A DNA stretch of 64,000 bases from Karstenula rhodostoma CBS 690.94 (Eukaryota > Ascomycota > Dothideomycetes > Pleosporales > Didymosphaeriaceae): positions 1,192,051 through 1,256,050 of the forward strand of contig MU001508.1 of assembly GCA_010093485.1 (NCBI GenBank). Reading direction: 5' to 3'. The notes beneath the pieces were generated by a model, which did no database searches, had not been told where the DNA came from, and saw only the letters and a list, made by a program, of their open reading frames with translations. The translations under genes were made by a program, and so were the position numbers. Positions 10,323 through 21,868 of the stretch are shown here, piece after piece (positions within the stretch are counted from its first letter, which is position 1; each line of letters opens with the position of its first letter).

Positions 10323-11532
10323 GGAGCGGATGTTTGGACGAGAGAAAGGCAATCGCGGTGTTGAGATGGCGTTCAGGAAGCTTGGTGGTCCTCTTGACGA
10401 GATACCCGACTGATCTTGCGTTGTTTTCTGCTCCTATAAAGGTGCTTGTATTCCTCTTAGAGGCATGCTGTTATACAAGAGTAGACAATAGGTACGAAAT
10501 AAGCTACGCTGGGGATATAGCGTCAAGCTTTGCGTGTGGGTATTCACTCTTCGACGGCGCATCCCGGCATGCCTCAGGGACCGATCCAGCACATACCTAT
10601 ACCAGTCTACATGACGCTCTACTCTATACTGTGTACTTACCCTTTGTAAGCACCGCCACACATCCCAGCCCAGCCCAGCCCATCCCGTTAGACCAAGCTT
10701 TTCGATCGGCAGCCGCTTGGCAGGGCCCATCCGGGCCATCACGAGAACTCTCCTCCACGTCGGGGCTTCTTCATGGTGATCGCCCCGAGGATTGCATCAG
10801 GATTTGGTCTCGGGCCCGACGCGGCCAATCAGGGTGCGGGGAGCGGAAAGGGCGGGCGGTTATCTCCGTGCGGCCGCTAGCGCGGTCGTACATGGTGCGC
10901 GGGTTGTACGGGGATTGCACGGGGGTGGATGGGTTGGGATGTACGTGGGTGTGGGTGTGTGATGTAGGGGATTTCAGAGCAGTGGTGGAGTACAAGTAGA
11001 GTAGGTGGTGGGAAGGTGGATGTTGGCTGGCTATGCGCTTTCGATGTACGAAAGGCGGAAATAATCTAAGCGAGAGGTTTTGGTTTGGTCAGCGACTCAC
11101 AGCGCTGGTGTCCATTTATCAGATGGATCTACCTAATGCTGGGACGGCACGGAATAGAGTCAGCACTTGGGTCGGGAGCGCGCAAGATTTGGTCAGCAAG
11201 CAGGCTGTGGTCCGGGTACTGCAGGTGTGCGGCGAGGGGGCGTAGTTGTAGTCCTCCATACTTTTCTCTTCTTCCGCCATTCGTCCTGACACTGCTGCTG
11301 GCTACGTACGCGAGGCTTTACATTACATAACAGAGACGGGACTACTAAGCGCCCGGCAAGTAAATGGTCAGCGCGGAGAGCCCCGGTCTTCTTTGTTAAG
11401 ACGCCGATCGTTCTTCCCGCAGCGGGGACAACGCTTTATATCCACGACGTAGAAGCACGCATACAGAACCACGACGAGGGACACGGTGCGAGCGTATCCC
11501 GTGACACGACACGGCATTCCACGACCCCCACC
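10323..11532. other. Intergenic region, no supported gene
   Basis: Open frames on both strands (for example plus 10319-10999) start inside or next to the HDAC stop and carry no motif or splice support. The interval probably holds the HDAC 3' end and the promoter of the Zn2Cys6 regulator. A GT-rich run occurs near 10918-10965. Confidence 0.45.
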
Positions 11533-14367
11533 ATGACCGAGGACATACTGCGCGCGGCGCCCGCCGCCGCCGCCAACGACCGCGTCTCGAAACCCAGCGG
11601 CGGCAGCTTCAGCGGCGTGTCCGGCGCAGGTGCCGCGGGACTCAATCCCAGATCCTGCGTCACCTGTCGCCGGCGCAAAGTAAAGTGCGACAAGAAGCAG
11701 CCGTGCTCCAACTGCGCACGCACAAAAATCGAGTGCATCTTCCCGGGACCCGGCCGCGCGCCCCGCAAGAGCAGGAAGCCTGCAGATGGCGAGCTCATGG
11801 AGCGCCTGCGGAGGCTGGAGGGCGTGGTGCAGAGCCTGAATGCGCAGGTCGAGGAGCACGAGCAGCAGGATGCGGAGCGCGAGAAGAACGGCGGTGGTGC
11901 TGGTGGGTGTCCGCTTGGGGACGCGGGCGTGGAGCAGGGCGGGTGTCCTAGTGGCCGTGATCTGGTGGGCGCGAGCGTGGTGGAAGACAACAGCGTGGAG
12001 GGGCTGGAGACGCGGTTTGGAAGACTCGTGGTGGACGAGGGCAGGAGTCGGTATATCAACAACAGCTTTTGGGCAAGCCTGAACAACGAGGTGGGTGTGC
12101 GGTTCACGGTGGGTTGGATGCGATAAACGCTGACACAGCACAGGTCGAAGACCTCAAGTCGATCCTCATCGAGGAGTCCGACGACGACGACGAGCCAGAC
12201 TACGAATCCACCTTCTCTGCACACCACCAAGGCTTCATCTTCGGATACAGCTCCACCAGCGTCGACATGCTGTCCTTGCACCCGTCGCCGCAGAACGCCC
12301 GCTTGTTCTGGGACATCTACAAGGAGAGCGTGGACCCGCTGGTCAAGGTGCTGCACATACCCACCTTCGAGCCCGTGTTCCTCGAAGCGATTTTGAATCC
12401 GGAAAAGATACCCAAGTCTCTCGAGCCGCTTATGTTTGCCATATACTACGGGGCTGTTACCAGCATGGTGCCCCAGGACTGCACCGAGCAGTACGGCGAG
12501 GACCGGAATACATTGTTGCATCGATATCGTTTTGGCTTGGAACAGGGACTTGCGCGCTCAAACTTCCTATTCTGCGACGAGGTGATTATATTGCAGGCGT
12601 TCGTTGTGTTTCTGATACTGCTGAGGCGAAACGACGACGCAAGGAAGATATGGACGCTCACGGGATTGGCTGTGCGTATTGCGCAGACGCTGGGAATCCA
12701 CAGAGATGGCAGCCATTTTGGGCTTGCCCCCTTCAACATTGAGATGCGGAGACGGCTCTGGTGGCAAGTCTGTATTCTGGACGCGCGGTCGTCAGAAGAC
12801 CATGGTTGCGACCCCACGATTGTTGAGGCCCAGTTCGACACCAAGTTGGTAAGTGTGCAGCATCAGGTGGAGAGAACCTTGCTGACTGCTGTAGCCCTTG
12901 AACGTAAACGACACTGACATCGACCCTGCCATGACCGAGTGGCCGAAAGAGCGCCAAGGCTTCACCGACATGACCTTCTGTCTCATCCGCTTTGAAGTGA
13001 CCAACATCTTCCGCCGCATCCTCTACATACCGCCTGGCCCGGGACGAGGCAACCTCTTCTTCTCCAGCCTCACGGTAGCCGAAAAGGAAAGGTGGATAAG
13101 CGACTGCCATGAACGTTTGGAGGACAAGTATCTGAAAGACTGCGACATGTCAATACCGCTGTGCTGGGTGACTGCGACCATTTCTCGGTTGGTCATGAGC
13201 AAGATGTGGCTGATCGTGTACCATCCGCACCAACGGAAAGACGGGGGTACATCGCTACCACAAGATACAAAGGACAAGCTGTTCATCACCTCACTCGAGA
13301 ACATTGAGTATTCGACCCTCCTGGAGACGGAAGCTCGGACCATGAAATGGGGCTGGCTGTTCCGGACCTACGTACAATGGCACGCCATTGCCTTCCTCCT
13401 TTCCGAACTGTGCGTCCGAACCAAGGGCGAAGCTGTTGACCGCGCCTGGCGTGCTCTAGAAGCCACCGACGGGCGCTGGTGGTTCCCTCTGGGCGACAAC
13501 TCTCCGCATCGCAAGGGCAAAGTAGGCTGTCTGTGGAAGCCGCTGCGCAAGCTCATGGCCAAGGCTCAGAACGCCCGCCAGAAAGAGCTCGCTCTGGAGC
13601 GTGCAAGCCAAGCACTGAAGACGGGTGGACCCTTGTATACTGATTTCTCGCACGTGGCGAACCAGCTGAATGGAAACGACAGGAGCCAGGTTAACTCGGA
13701 GAGCCTGGACCGTATGCTTCGTCCCCCGGCGGCGAGACTGGGTGAGATGCCTGTTGCGCAACCGCCAACGTGGTCGGGAAGCCCACAGTCAGCGCAGTCC
13801 GAGTTCTCCTTCTCGGCAGACACGCCGGATAGTTCGCGCAGAGCGACACACGACACGAACTCGATAAGCGGCACTACCAACAATACGGACGCCGGCGCCG
13901 CTCTCGAAACCTTCAATGCGCTCTCCGAGCACGGGTACGACTATCTCATGCGCGACTTACTGGACGGATACAACATGAACGGGCTCCCGGTCAACACCAC
14001 CACCGCACCCGCCCCCGCAATGTCAAGTTCCAACCCCCTCATGGATGCTCATCCCCCCACTACGGATATGCAGAATGGCCGCCCGGACCTATTCAACCCT
14101 ACGTCGCTGCCACGGCAGAACGGGGCGCCCACAGCCTTGACGGGATTCCCGGCGTCGCAGAGCCCGCGCATGACGACCAACGGCAGCTTCAACGACGGGG
14201 CGCAGGGCAACAGTCGCAGCAGCAGCGACAGCCCGCTGCTGGACGGCGCCAACATGGACTGGGCGGTGTGGGACGATCTGGTCAACCAGTACGGCATGGA
14301 GAATACGGGGCAGATGGCGACGACGGCGAACGGGGCGGGGCATCTGGGCATGGTGCATTGGTTTTGA
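11533..14367 (+). CDS. Zn2Cys6 fungal transcription factor
   Basis: Exons 11533-12090, 12144-12848 and 12895-14367 give 911 residues. The binuclear cluster is at about residues 47-74 (CVTCRRRKVKCDKKQPCSNC...C; C-x2-C-x6-C then C-x2-C-x6-C), followed by a basic linker and a short coiled coil (MERLRRLEGVVQSLNAQVEEH) for dimerisation. An acidic patch (EESDDDDEPDYE) comes next. The fungal_trans middle homology region starts near PSPQNARLFWDIYKESVDPLVKVLHIPT and includes ARKIWTLTGLAVRIAQTLGIHRDG and EMRRRLWWQVCILDARSSEDHG. The C-terminus is Asn/Ser/Pro-rich, as in activation regions. Both introns have good donors (GTGGGT, GTAAGT) and leave the frame intact. The target pathway cannot be told from sequence; the gene is collinear with, and about 0.9 kb upstream of, a hydroxyacid dehydrogenase, which need not mean regulation. 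Confidence 0.9.
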
Positions 14368-15277
14368 GACGGAGCGAGCAAGCAAGCAAGCAAGCAAGGG
14401 GCGGGACGAGGGGTGGAGGTGGAGGTGGAGGTGGAGTGATGTGAATGACATGGGTTCTTCTGCGAAGGCGTTTTTGGATGGGATCGGAGAAGTGACGACT
14501 CTACTCTTGTTGCATGCTTTGGGTGTAGTTCTTTGAAGGGATGGGATGGGATGGGATGTGGTATACCCCGGCGCACGGAGTAACTTGGCTACTGTAGGAT
14601 TACCAACCAACATAGATATCCATGCTCGAAGGACATTTTCACGAGTCGCCCATCTCCGCTCCGCGCCTCGTTGAGACGTCGGCGCCCGATGCGGGGCGGT
14701 TAGCGAGTTCTCGCGTCTGGGTCTGGGTCTGGGTCTGGGTCTGGGTCTGGGTGGGTAGATCACAGATGGATGGCGACGTGACGTGGGGCTAAGCCGACAC
14801 TACCCCACCGCAGCTTGGGCCAACAGCTCGAGGCGCTTCTCCAGACGGCGCACGTGAGTGGCGTGCAGGTGCAGTCATGGCATCGCTGGGTTGGAATCCT
14901 GGCATCGTCCGGTGAAGACGGTCCGGTTCTTATCACTTATGCGTGTCCAGTATCGTATAGGTCGTCGTGGCGACTTACATGGCTAGCTGGGGCTTGCTGG
15001 GACAAAGTGTCAAAGTGTCCCGGAAGAACCCCACCTCAACGTCCCCCCACACGCCAGCCGCTCACCGTCTCGCAGGGGAAGTGTAACTTTTGGACATCTG
15101 TGCCATTGACAATCACGAAGACGCCTGTTTTCGAATCGTAGACGCGTCTGAAGGGGACTCGTTGGGACGGCTACTTACTGGTATCTGGAGGCGAAAAGAG
15201 TTGCTGCATCCCCGGGGCCACCGACATCCCACAACATATACCTCAACACCTGCGAAGCTATCGAGGACACCACAAAC
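14368..15277. other. Intergenic region rich in simple repeats
   Basis: No gene is supported. Within about 380 bp after the transcription-factor stop there are four different short tandem arrays: GCAA (about 14378-14398), GGTGGA (about 14410-14436), GGGAT (about 14536-14557) and CTGGGT (14716-14754). The promoter of the dehydrogenase at 15278 should lie in the right half. Confidence 0.6.
14716..14754. repeat. (CTGGGT)n hexanucleotide array
   Basis: Six tandem TCTGGG units followed by a degenerate one. It is G-rich on one strand and resembles a variant telomere repeat, but TTAGGG units are absent. Confidence 0.85.
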
Positions 15278-16675
15278 ATGTCGTCGGCAACACCCACACC
15301 CCGCGACACCGGTCTCCCGGCCCCCACCACCGCCACCCCTTCCTCCCTCCCCGCGCCCCCATCCCCCACACCCACACCCAAACCCACCATCCTCCACCTC
15401 GGCGACGACATCCGATGGAACCACGCGCTGTACGAAGAGCTAGGGGCAAAGTTCCACATCGAGCGGACCTACTCGATGGGCAGGGAGGACTTCAAGGCTG
15501 CGCTGAGGGACAGGCGCTGGGGTGACTTCGTGGGCATGTACCGCCCGTTTTGGAACACCGGGGGCGAGATGGGGAATTGGGACGAGGAGCTGATGTACGT
15601 GAAGCCGCACGACAAAGCGCCCTCCACCCACGACTCCCGAATGCTTGCTAACCCGCCTCAGCACCCTCCTCCCCTCCTCATGCAGAATCTACGCCAGCGC
15701 CGGCGCCGGCTTCGACTGGGTCGACACGCGCACCCTCGCCACCCACGGTGAGCACATCCCCGCCCCCAAGCCGTCGTGGTTGTCTCCGCTCTACTCTACC
15801 CCTTCCTTCCTTCCTTCACGTCCAAGCAGACATACTCCCAGCATCCCACCCACGCACACTAACCCCCGCACCCAACCACAGGCATAGTCTACTGCAACGC
15901 CGCCTCGGCGTGCACCGAATCCGTCGCCGACACCGCCATCTTCCTCCTCCTCTCCACCTACCGCGCCTTCCCCTGGTCCTTCCTCGCCGCCCGCTCCTGC
16001 GACCCCACCGCCTTCCACGCCGCAAACCAGCACATCGCCGCCGTGACGCACAACCCGAACCACACTACCCTCGGCATCATCGGACTGGGCAAAATCGGCT
16101 TCCGCCTCGCGCAAAAGGCCATGGCCGCGTTCGAGATGGAGATCGCCTACCACGATGTCGTGAGGCTCGAAGCGCGCGAGAAGGAATTAGGGCATGTGCG
16201 GTGGTGCGGGGAGCTGGAGGCGCTGCTCGCGGTGAGCGACTGCGTGGTGTTGGCTACGCCGTTCGAGGGGCGTGCGGTGCTGGGGCGGCAGGAGTTTGCG
16301 CTGTTCAAGAGGGGTGCGAGGTTGATTAATATTGCGAGGGGGAAGTTGGTGGACGAGGAGGCGCTGGGGGAGGCGCTTGATTCTGGCATTATCAGTGCGG
16401 CGGGGTTGGATGTCCATTCTGATGAGCCGAATGTGAATCCGAAGCTCGCGCGGCGGGATAATGTCATGGTTCTCAGTAGGTTTGATTCCATCTGTTTGTG
16501 GGGTTGGGGTTGGGTCTTTTCTTTTGCTAATGAGTGGGTAGGTCATACGGCGGGGGCTAGTGTGGAGAGTCATGTTGGGTTTGAGCGGTTGGGGATGGAG
16601 AATTTGATTAGTTTTCTCGGGGGTGGGAAGGCGCTTACGCCGGTGAATCTGGAGTGGCTTGTGAGGAGGGAGTGA
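15278..16675 (+). CDS. D-isomer-specific 2-hydroxyacid dehydrogenase
   Basis: NAD(P)-dependent reductase/dehydrogenase of 2-keto or D-2-hydroxy acids (glyoxylate/hydroxypyruvate reductase or mandelate dehydrogenase type). Exons 15278-15594, 15662-15747, 15882-16475 and 16542-16675 total 376 residues. Visible parts: substrate-domain motif IYASAGAGFDWVD, VYCNAASACTESVADTAIFLLLSTYR, Rossmann glycine loop GIIGLGKIG, and the catalytic trio Arg in NIARGKLVDE, Glu in DVHSDEPNV and His in LSHTAGAS, all intact. The N-terminus starts with a Thr/Pro-rich stretch (PTPTPKPT) before TILHLGDDIRWN. The second intron acceptor (GCTAACCCGCCTCAG) was chosen because it restores TLLPSSCRIYASAG. No targeting signal is evident, so a cytosolic enzyme is likely. 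Substrate is not determinable here. Confidence 0.88.
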
Positions 16676-17211
16676 GGTGCTTTTGCCTCGAGGGGAAGCG
16701 GAATGTTAACCGTGCACACGCTTGGCTGGGACTCCGCCCGGGACTGCGTGCTTGGACTTGCTGAGCGGGCTGTATCTACCTATGTCAAGACCCAACGATG
16801 GCCTGACTGTACCGGCTCAATCTGGAAAGAGGAGCGTGTGTGCGAGGGGCAGGTATAGAACAGGGCCGACGGGGCCCGTGCACTCGGCTCACCACTCTAT
16901 TGTTCCATGGATTCTCTTCACAGCTCGAAAACTTGTCTCAGAGCCAATCCATGCGAGCTATGTATGGTATTCGTTCCTTCAATGACGTAGTGCTGCCCTC
17001 GTCGATGTTGCGACGAGAGGAGCTACTATCACTAGTACACCGTGCGACTCCACTCCCCGCGTGACAGCATGCGAGATCGGGGCGACCGCCCCACGTATCT
17101 AACTCAGAAATCGCACGCTAAAGCACATCCTTCCGGCAGGCCCCACTACGAAATACTCCGAGAAGGGTCCCGTCGTACCCTCCTTCACTCGGTTGGCGAC
17201 GAATTCGACCA
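16676..17211. other. Intergenic region, no supported gene
   Basis: Only short frames without motifs. It separates the dehydrogenase from the broken DUF6604 gene. Confidence 0.5.
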
Positions 17212-19195
17212 TGGCATCTGAGTCGCTCAAAAGTACATACCAGCAGTACAAGCGCGACACCGAGGTTGTGGCGTCCTGGCGCGCAAACACTGCCAGGGAA
17301 CATGGCTACGACAATCCTTTGGGTGTCGATGGTAGTATTCCTGCACCCGTGAAGCCAAAGGCGCAGAAGAAGGGGAAAGAATGCTACGCCGAACAAACCA
17401 AAAGAGTTACGTCCTTGCGATCCGAGACTCCGCACCGCTCGCTGAACACATCCCTGCTGTTCAAGATGCGAAGATTGCGTTACCTGTCTGGTTTGACGTC
17501 GTCCTTGAAAGAGTTATTTGAGTCAGGAGTACATTCGCGGAGAAGTTGGCGCGGAGGGGTGCTTGTCTTAATAAGCAGCGTGGCAAGAGGCACGGGTAGG
17601 GCAATGGTGGTTGACTGTGGTTATTCGGTTATTGATCCGCTGCAGATACTTTGTTGATGTGCTGGGGCAGGTCAAGAAGACACTGCAATCGCTAGTTCCG
17701 GAATGGACGGGTGTGCCTGGAAAATCCAGCGTCAAGTCCACTCCTGCAGACGAGAGCAGCCGGACGATACCATCCTTGCAAAACCTTTTCCAGGCCTTGG
17801 CGGTGTACGAGCCCTCGGCAGCCTTCGAGGCGGCGCCTGATGTCGAGAGACCTGCACCTATGGAGACTGTGTTCTCTGTTGAACAAGATTCTCTCTTCGG
17901 GGCTCTGTTTGCTCTTACGACTTTGATGGGCGATCTTTCTAGATTGATAGAAGAGATCGTGCAGCTGTGGCGCGAGTACGGCAGGCCAGGTCAACATCAC
18001 CGCCGTATCAGTAGCCACCGATACTGCGATTGAGCTCGCGCGTGCATTCGAAGACCCCATCACGCCGCTTTTGCAGAAACAGCATGGATGCATTACCCAA
18101 TCAATCCCATGTGGACTACTTTGGCGCGATGGGAAAATCACTGCGCAAGGCATCGGCAAAGCGAGAGGTCTGGTGATGACTTCAACTACAGGGCGTGCGA
18201 TCTTGCAAACTCACTCTACGCCACCACAGCAATAACACTCTTGGCCTTCGTCAGAGCTGTTCCGTTCAAAAACGACACGTTTAGCTACAACGGTAAGTTT
18301 GCATGGTTCGACGAAAGTGCAGCTATAGTGTGCTTCGAATCGTCAGAAACTTCAACAAGATAAGACAGCGATGAGAGCAATATTCGGTGATATAGCGCTT
18401 TGGGCCAATAGACCGTCTCAATATGATTAAGGAACTCTATGCTGCAGGAAAAGAGTCGAAAGCGAAGAAAGCGCAGGGCGCGGAACATCCTAACCTGCCT
18501 ATATGGTTGTTATTTGCAACGCAGGTGTGGTTGGACACGCTGTATATAGTTGGGGTTAGTTATCTTGATGTCCTGCGGCGATTGTTACTCTGCTGGCACC
18601 TTATAGCTGGGACGCGGCTGGATTGAGATTAAGCGGCTTCGTGCGAGTCGCTGGCCTGATTGTTAAGGTGGATTTTAAGGCTTGCTGTACGCTGGGGAGG
18701 GTGGTTGGTACGGTGGGGTCTTGGTTTCGGTTTGATCTGTTCGAATTCATTCACGTGACGAGTAATCCCGACTACAGGAAACATACTTTCTTCTCAATAC
18801 AGAGACGGTACTGAAATGGGCCACGGATGGTGAAGAGGGACGCGCGCACAACGTCGACTCGGGCACAACAACTGCACCGAATACTTCTACGCCAGTCATC
18901 CATCGCCTTGCGGCCGCTATCCATGCTGAGGTCCCGGATATCAAGTTCAACTATTTCAAGATTCACAATGACTGCTGGAACGTCCTGACCAGCGTATACG
19001 AACGCTTTGAAGAGCTGCATCCGGTTTGGTCGCAGCAGTACAGAATCAATAACAAACAGTTGCCTTTCGTCGTGGGTCTCGCGTTTGCTCTGGCAGGGAA
19101 GATCGATGTCGATCGCGATATCGAACCGAGCATGGCACTTCTTGAGCTAGAGGCATCTCAGTTTGAGAAATTCCTTCAGGGTAAAAATGTTTCAT
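17212..19195 (+). pseudogene. Decayed DUF6604-family gene
   Basis: DUF6604 proteins are large fungal proteins of unknown role. The start is typical (SLKSTYQQYKRDTEVVASWRANTAREHG at about 17221). Further blocks in order but in different frames are: SYVLAIRDSAPLAEHIPAVQ and ALPVWFDVVLERVI then a stop (17400-17510); YFVDVLGQVKKTLQ, LQNLFQALAVYEPSAAFEAAPDVERP and DSLFGALFALTTLMGDLSRL (17645-17960); ITAVSVATDTAIELARAFEDPI (about 17993); LPIWLLFATQVWLDTLYI (about 18499); and NVLTSVYERFEELHPVW ... QLPFVVGLAFALAG (18980-19095). Several in-frame stops and frame changes separate them, more than short introns explain. The order is conserved over 2 kb, so this is one old gene. The blocks were recognised from memory of the family; a profile search would settle it. 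Confidence 0.7.
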
Positions 19196-19293
19196 GGCGT
19201 TTGTCGGGACGAACTGTGATAAAATTTGAGGATTGTGGTGATAGTGGTACAATTATGATACGGAATCCACGGTTTGCAGAATGTTTAATGCAA

Positions 19294-20526
19294 TCACAAC
19301 TTACTCACGAACCCGTCACGATTAATCTTTGCCAGGTATTCCTTGCCAATCTCGTCCACACGAGTCACCCCAGCGAGTCCCATGCACAGCCTGAATTCAT
19401 CACTCAACAGCTTCAAGCACAGGCGGACACCCTCTTGGCCCTTGTAAGCCAAACCCCACAGCACGGGCCGCCCTATCCAGACAAAGTCGGCCCCAAGGGC
19501 GAGCGCCTTGAAGACATCCGTGCCGTGACGAATTCCACCATCAACGTGCACCGGCATCTTACGATTCATCGAGCGTACGGCATCAACAACTTCCGGAAGC
19601 GCATCAAGTGTAGCCAGCGCACCGTTCAGCTGCCTGCCTCCGTGGTTCGACACAATGATGCCATCAACCCCGTGGTGGCATGCAAGAATCGCGTCCTCAC
19701 CAGTGGCGATCCCTTTCACCCACACCTCCATTTCCGGATGGCATTGCTGCTTCAGCCAGTCGATGTCTCGCTCCCAGTTGAGCGTGGGATTCGGGCCATG
19801 CGAATGGAAAGTGATACGTCCAGTGGGCGAAACCCACCTTGCACCATCATGATAGCCCGCGCGACTATCTCCCCTATCTCGCGTCCGCTTGCTCGCCTCA
19901 TCTCCCTTCTCTTCAGCCACGACCCCATCCTCCTTCCCCCCGCGATCGAAATTCGCCGACTTCAGATGCCGCGGCAGCCGAAACTGATTCTTCATCTCCA
20001 GATTCCTCCGCCCCAACATGGGCGTATCGACCGTCAAAGCCACAGCGCTAAACCCGGCCTTCTTCGCCCTCGCAATCAACCCCCTACTCTCCTCGCGGTC
20101 CTCGAAAAGATACAACTGCAGCACCCCAGGCTGCTCCGCCCCCAGCACCCCCTTCACATCCTCCAAACTCGTCGTGCTGAAACTGCTCAGTCCCATGACG
20201 ATCCCAGCCTCCCTGCACGCCCGCGCCGTCGCGAGCTCGCCATCCTGGTGCGCGAGCTTCTGCATCGCCGTCGGCGCGACGCCCATCGGGATGGTATTCT
20301 TGAACCCGAAGATGTCAACGCTGGTATCGATCTTGGACACGTCTCGCAGGACGCGCGGCCGGATGCGGTATTTCTGGTATGCGGACCTGTTCTCGGCTAG
20401 CGTGGAGCCTGAATCTGCGCCCTCGTTGTAGTAGTCGCGTGTCTGCTTGTCCATGCGGTCCGCGGCGATCTTTTCCAATTGCTCTATGGTAAGGCATTCC
20501 AGATCGTGGGGGTGGGTGGCGGACAT
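19294..20526 (-). CDS. FMN-dependent alpha-hydroxyacid dehydrogenase
   Basis: Single exon, 410 residues. The family (glycolate oxidase, L-lactate oxidase/dehydrogenase, mandelate dehydrogenase) oxidises L-2-hydroxyacids to 2-ketoacids with FMN in a TIM barrel. Diagnostic parts: TRDYYNEGADSGSTLAENRSAY, PMGVAPTAMQKLAHQDGE, LQLYLFEDRE, TVDTPMLGRRNLEMKNQF and WVKGIATGEDA (flavin Lys). The active-site loop is GIIVSNHGGRQLN with catalytic His, and the FMN phosphate loop is VHVDGGIRHGTDVFKALALGADFVWIGRP. No heme (cytochrome b2) domain precedes it and no signal peptide is seen, but the C-terminus ends SKL, a canonical PTS1, so peroxisomal location is likely. The variable loop 4 is charged (GGKEDGVVAEEKGDEASKRTRD). 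It converges on the DUF6604 remnant with about 100 bp between. Confidence 0.93.
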   Translation of the reverse strand: MSATHPHDLECLTIEQLEKIAADRMDKQTRDYYNEGADSGSTLAENRSAYQKYRIRPRVLRDVSKIDTSVDIFGFKNTIPMGVAPTAMQKLAHQDGELATARACREAGIVMGLSSFSTTSLEDVKGVLGAEQPGVLQLYLFEDREESRGLIARAKKAGFSAVALTVDTPMLGRRNLEMKNQFRLPRHLKSANFDRGGKEDGVVAEEKGDEASKRTRDRGDSRAGYHDGARWVSPTGRITFHSHGPNPTLNWERDIDWLKQQCHPEMEVWVKGIATGEDAILACHHGVDGIIVSNHGGRQLNGALATLDALPEVVDAVRSMNRKMPVHVDGGIRHGTDVFKALALGADFVWIGRPVLWGLAYKGQEGVRLCLKLLSDEFRLCMGLAGVTRVDEIGKEYLAKINRDGFVSKL

Positions 20527-21246
20527 TGTAGTTGATGATTAGATCTCTGTGGCACTTGCAAAGGGATGGTTATGGAGGGTTATTCGGTTCCATGGGGGAT
20601 GAATTCGAGGCAGAGTGCGAGGGGTGTCTGTTCATCATGGATGTCATTGACTAGCGCGAGATCGGATATCCCAGGCAAAGGAAGCATGGTGGCAAGATCC
20701 GCACGCCGCTCCGCGATCCGCTCGTTATCCGCATGGACGGGTCAACGGAACGTTGAGCGGTACACTGTGTAATCGATCGTGTATCGCGTGGCAAATTGTT
20801 TGTGTTACCACCTTAACCTTCTCAACATGAGTTCAATGGTAGTTTCTGCGATTCCCAGTTCCATGGGTTCATGCATGAGTGAGTCCATGGGTCCACGGAT
20901 GGAAGCCAGTCACGTGATTTAGGCTGACTAAGGCGGCACCACGCTTCCACCACGTCATCGCCCAATCGCTCCAAATAGAGATACGAGCTTCTGCTTCCCG
21001 TCTGTCTCCCGGTCATCCTCCAACACCGTTGACAAGCACCTACACCATCGTAGAATTATTCCCATGCAGGATGCAATCCTCCCGCCGCCCGGAGAAGTGG
21101 AGCCCATAGCACCCTGCGGGGTAGACTAATCTACGTATCCGTTGACTACTGCGTAACAGGCAGCTGTAAACGTCCAAGAAAGAACTGCACATTATCTGAT
21201 ATACACCCTGTCCTCTTCCCACTAACTTCCACACCTCTTCTAACAT
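20527..21246. other. Divergent intergenic region, probably with a missing OsmC exon
   Basis: Promoters of the minus-strand FMN dehydrogenase and plus-strand OsmC-like gene. An upstream OsmC exon is expected here because the OsmC frame has no ATG, but no donor giving the right phase was identified with confidence. Confidence 0.4.
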
Positions 21247-21795
21247 GTGGATCTCTTAGCCACCTATCGGAATGGCCCCTCCGCCCTCGTCACGCTCAAA
21301 TCTACCGGCAGCCTCAACGCCTCCTTAATGACATGCAAGCTCTCGACCAGCGCCGCCGTCAAAGAGGCCACCCGCACAGCAGGCCTGCACGCCAGAGCCG
21401 GCGGCGACGACCACAGCCTATCCGGCGAGCTGTGCTCCGGCGACATGCTGCTCGACGCACTAGTCGCCTGCGCGGGCGTGTCGCTCAAGGCCGTTGCGAC
21501 CGCGCTCGGCATCCCCATTGCATCGGGTACTGTAACGGGAGAAGGCGACTTGGACTTTAGGGGGACGTTGGGCGTGGATCGCATGGCGCCGGTGGGGATC
21601 ACGGGGATCACGGGGATACGGATGGGGTTTGAGGTCGTGTTTGGGGAGCGGGAGAGCGGGCCGGTCACGGAGGGGGCGCTGGGGAAGCTGACGGAGCGGT
21701 ATTGCGTCGTGTTGCAGACGCCGGTGAAGAAGCCTGAGATTAGTGTTAAGGTGGTTGGCAGGGATAGTGGGGGTAGCAGGGGGATGAGGTGGTGA
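21247..21795 (+). CDS. OsmC-like protein (5' end unresolved)
   Basis: OsmC/Ohr family proteins are small thiol-dependent peroxidases or related proteins of oxidative stress; fungi hold OsmC-like versions of unclear role. The frame reads DLLATYRNGPSALVTLKSTGSLNAS, has the family motif DHSLSGELCSGDMLLDALVACAGVSLKAVATALG with its conserved Cys residues, then EGDLDFRGTLGVDRMAPVGI and LTERYCVVLQTPVKKP. No in-frame ATG precedes LLATYRNG: the frame opens with GTG right after a stop. A 3' splice signal (TCTAAC then CTCTTAG, ending 21259) sits at the same place, so the gene most likely has a short upstream exon and the coding part here begins at 21260. The 3' end carries a repeated GGGATCACGGGGATCACG segment coding ITGITGI. 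Confidence 0.75.
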   Translation: MDLLATYRNGPSALVTLKSTGSLNASLMTCKLSTSAAVKEATRTAGLHARAGGDDHSLSGELCSGDMLLDALVACAGVSLKAVATALGIPIASGTVTGEGDLDFRGTLGVDRMAPVGITGITGIRMGFEVVFGERESGPVTEGALGKLTERYCVVLQTPVKKPEISVKVVGRDSGGSRGMRW

Positions 21796-21868
21796 GTTGG
21801 GGACATAAGGGGTAGCTGCGTGGACCTAAAGCATATATTCCATCTATGCAGTCGTGTTTCCGAATCAG

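Noticed and set aside
10319..10999. A 226-codon plus frame after the HDAC gene.
   Set aside because: Starts at the HDAC stop, no motif, no splice support; more likely untranslated or intergenic.
14716..14754. Telomere-like repeat suggesting a chromosome end or fusion.
   Set aside because: Units are CTGGGT, not TTAGGG, only six copies, and genes continue on both sides.
19060..20400. A 446-codon plus-strand open frame.
   Set aside because: It lies antisense to the FMN-dependent dehydrogenase, whose minus-strand frame has all family motifs; the plus frame has none.
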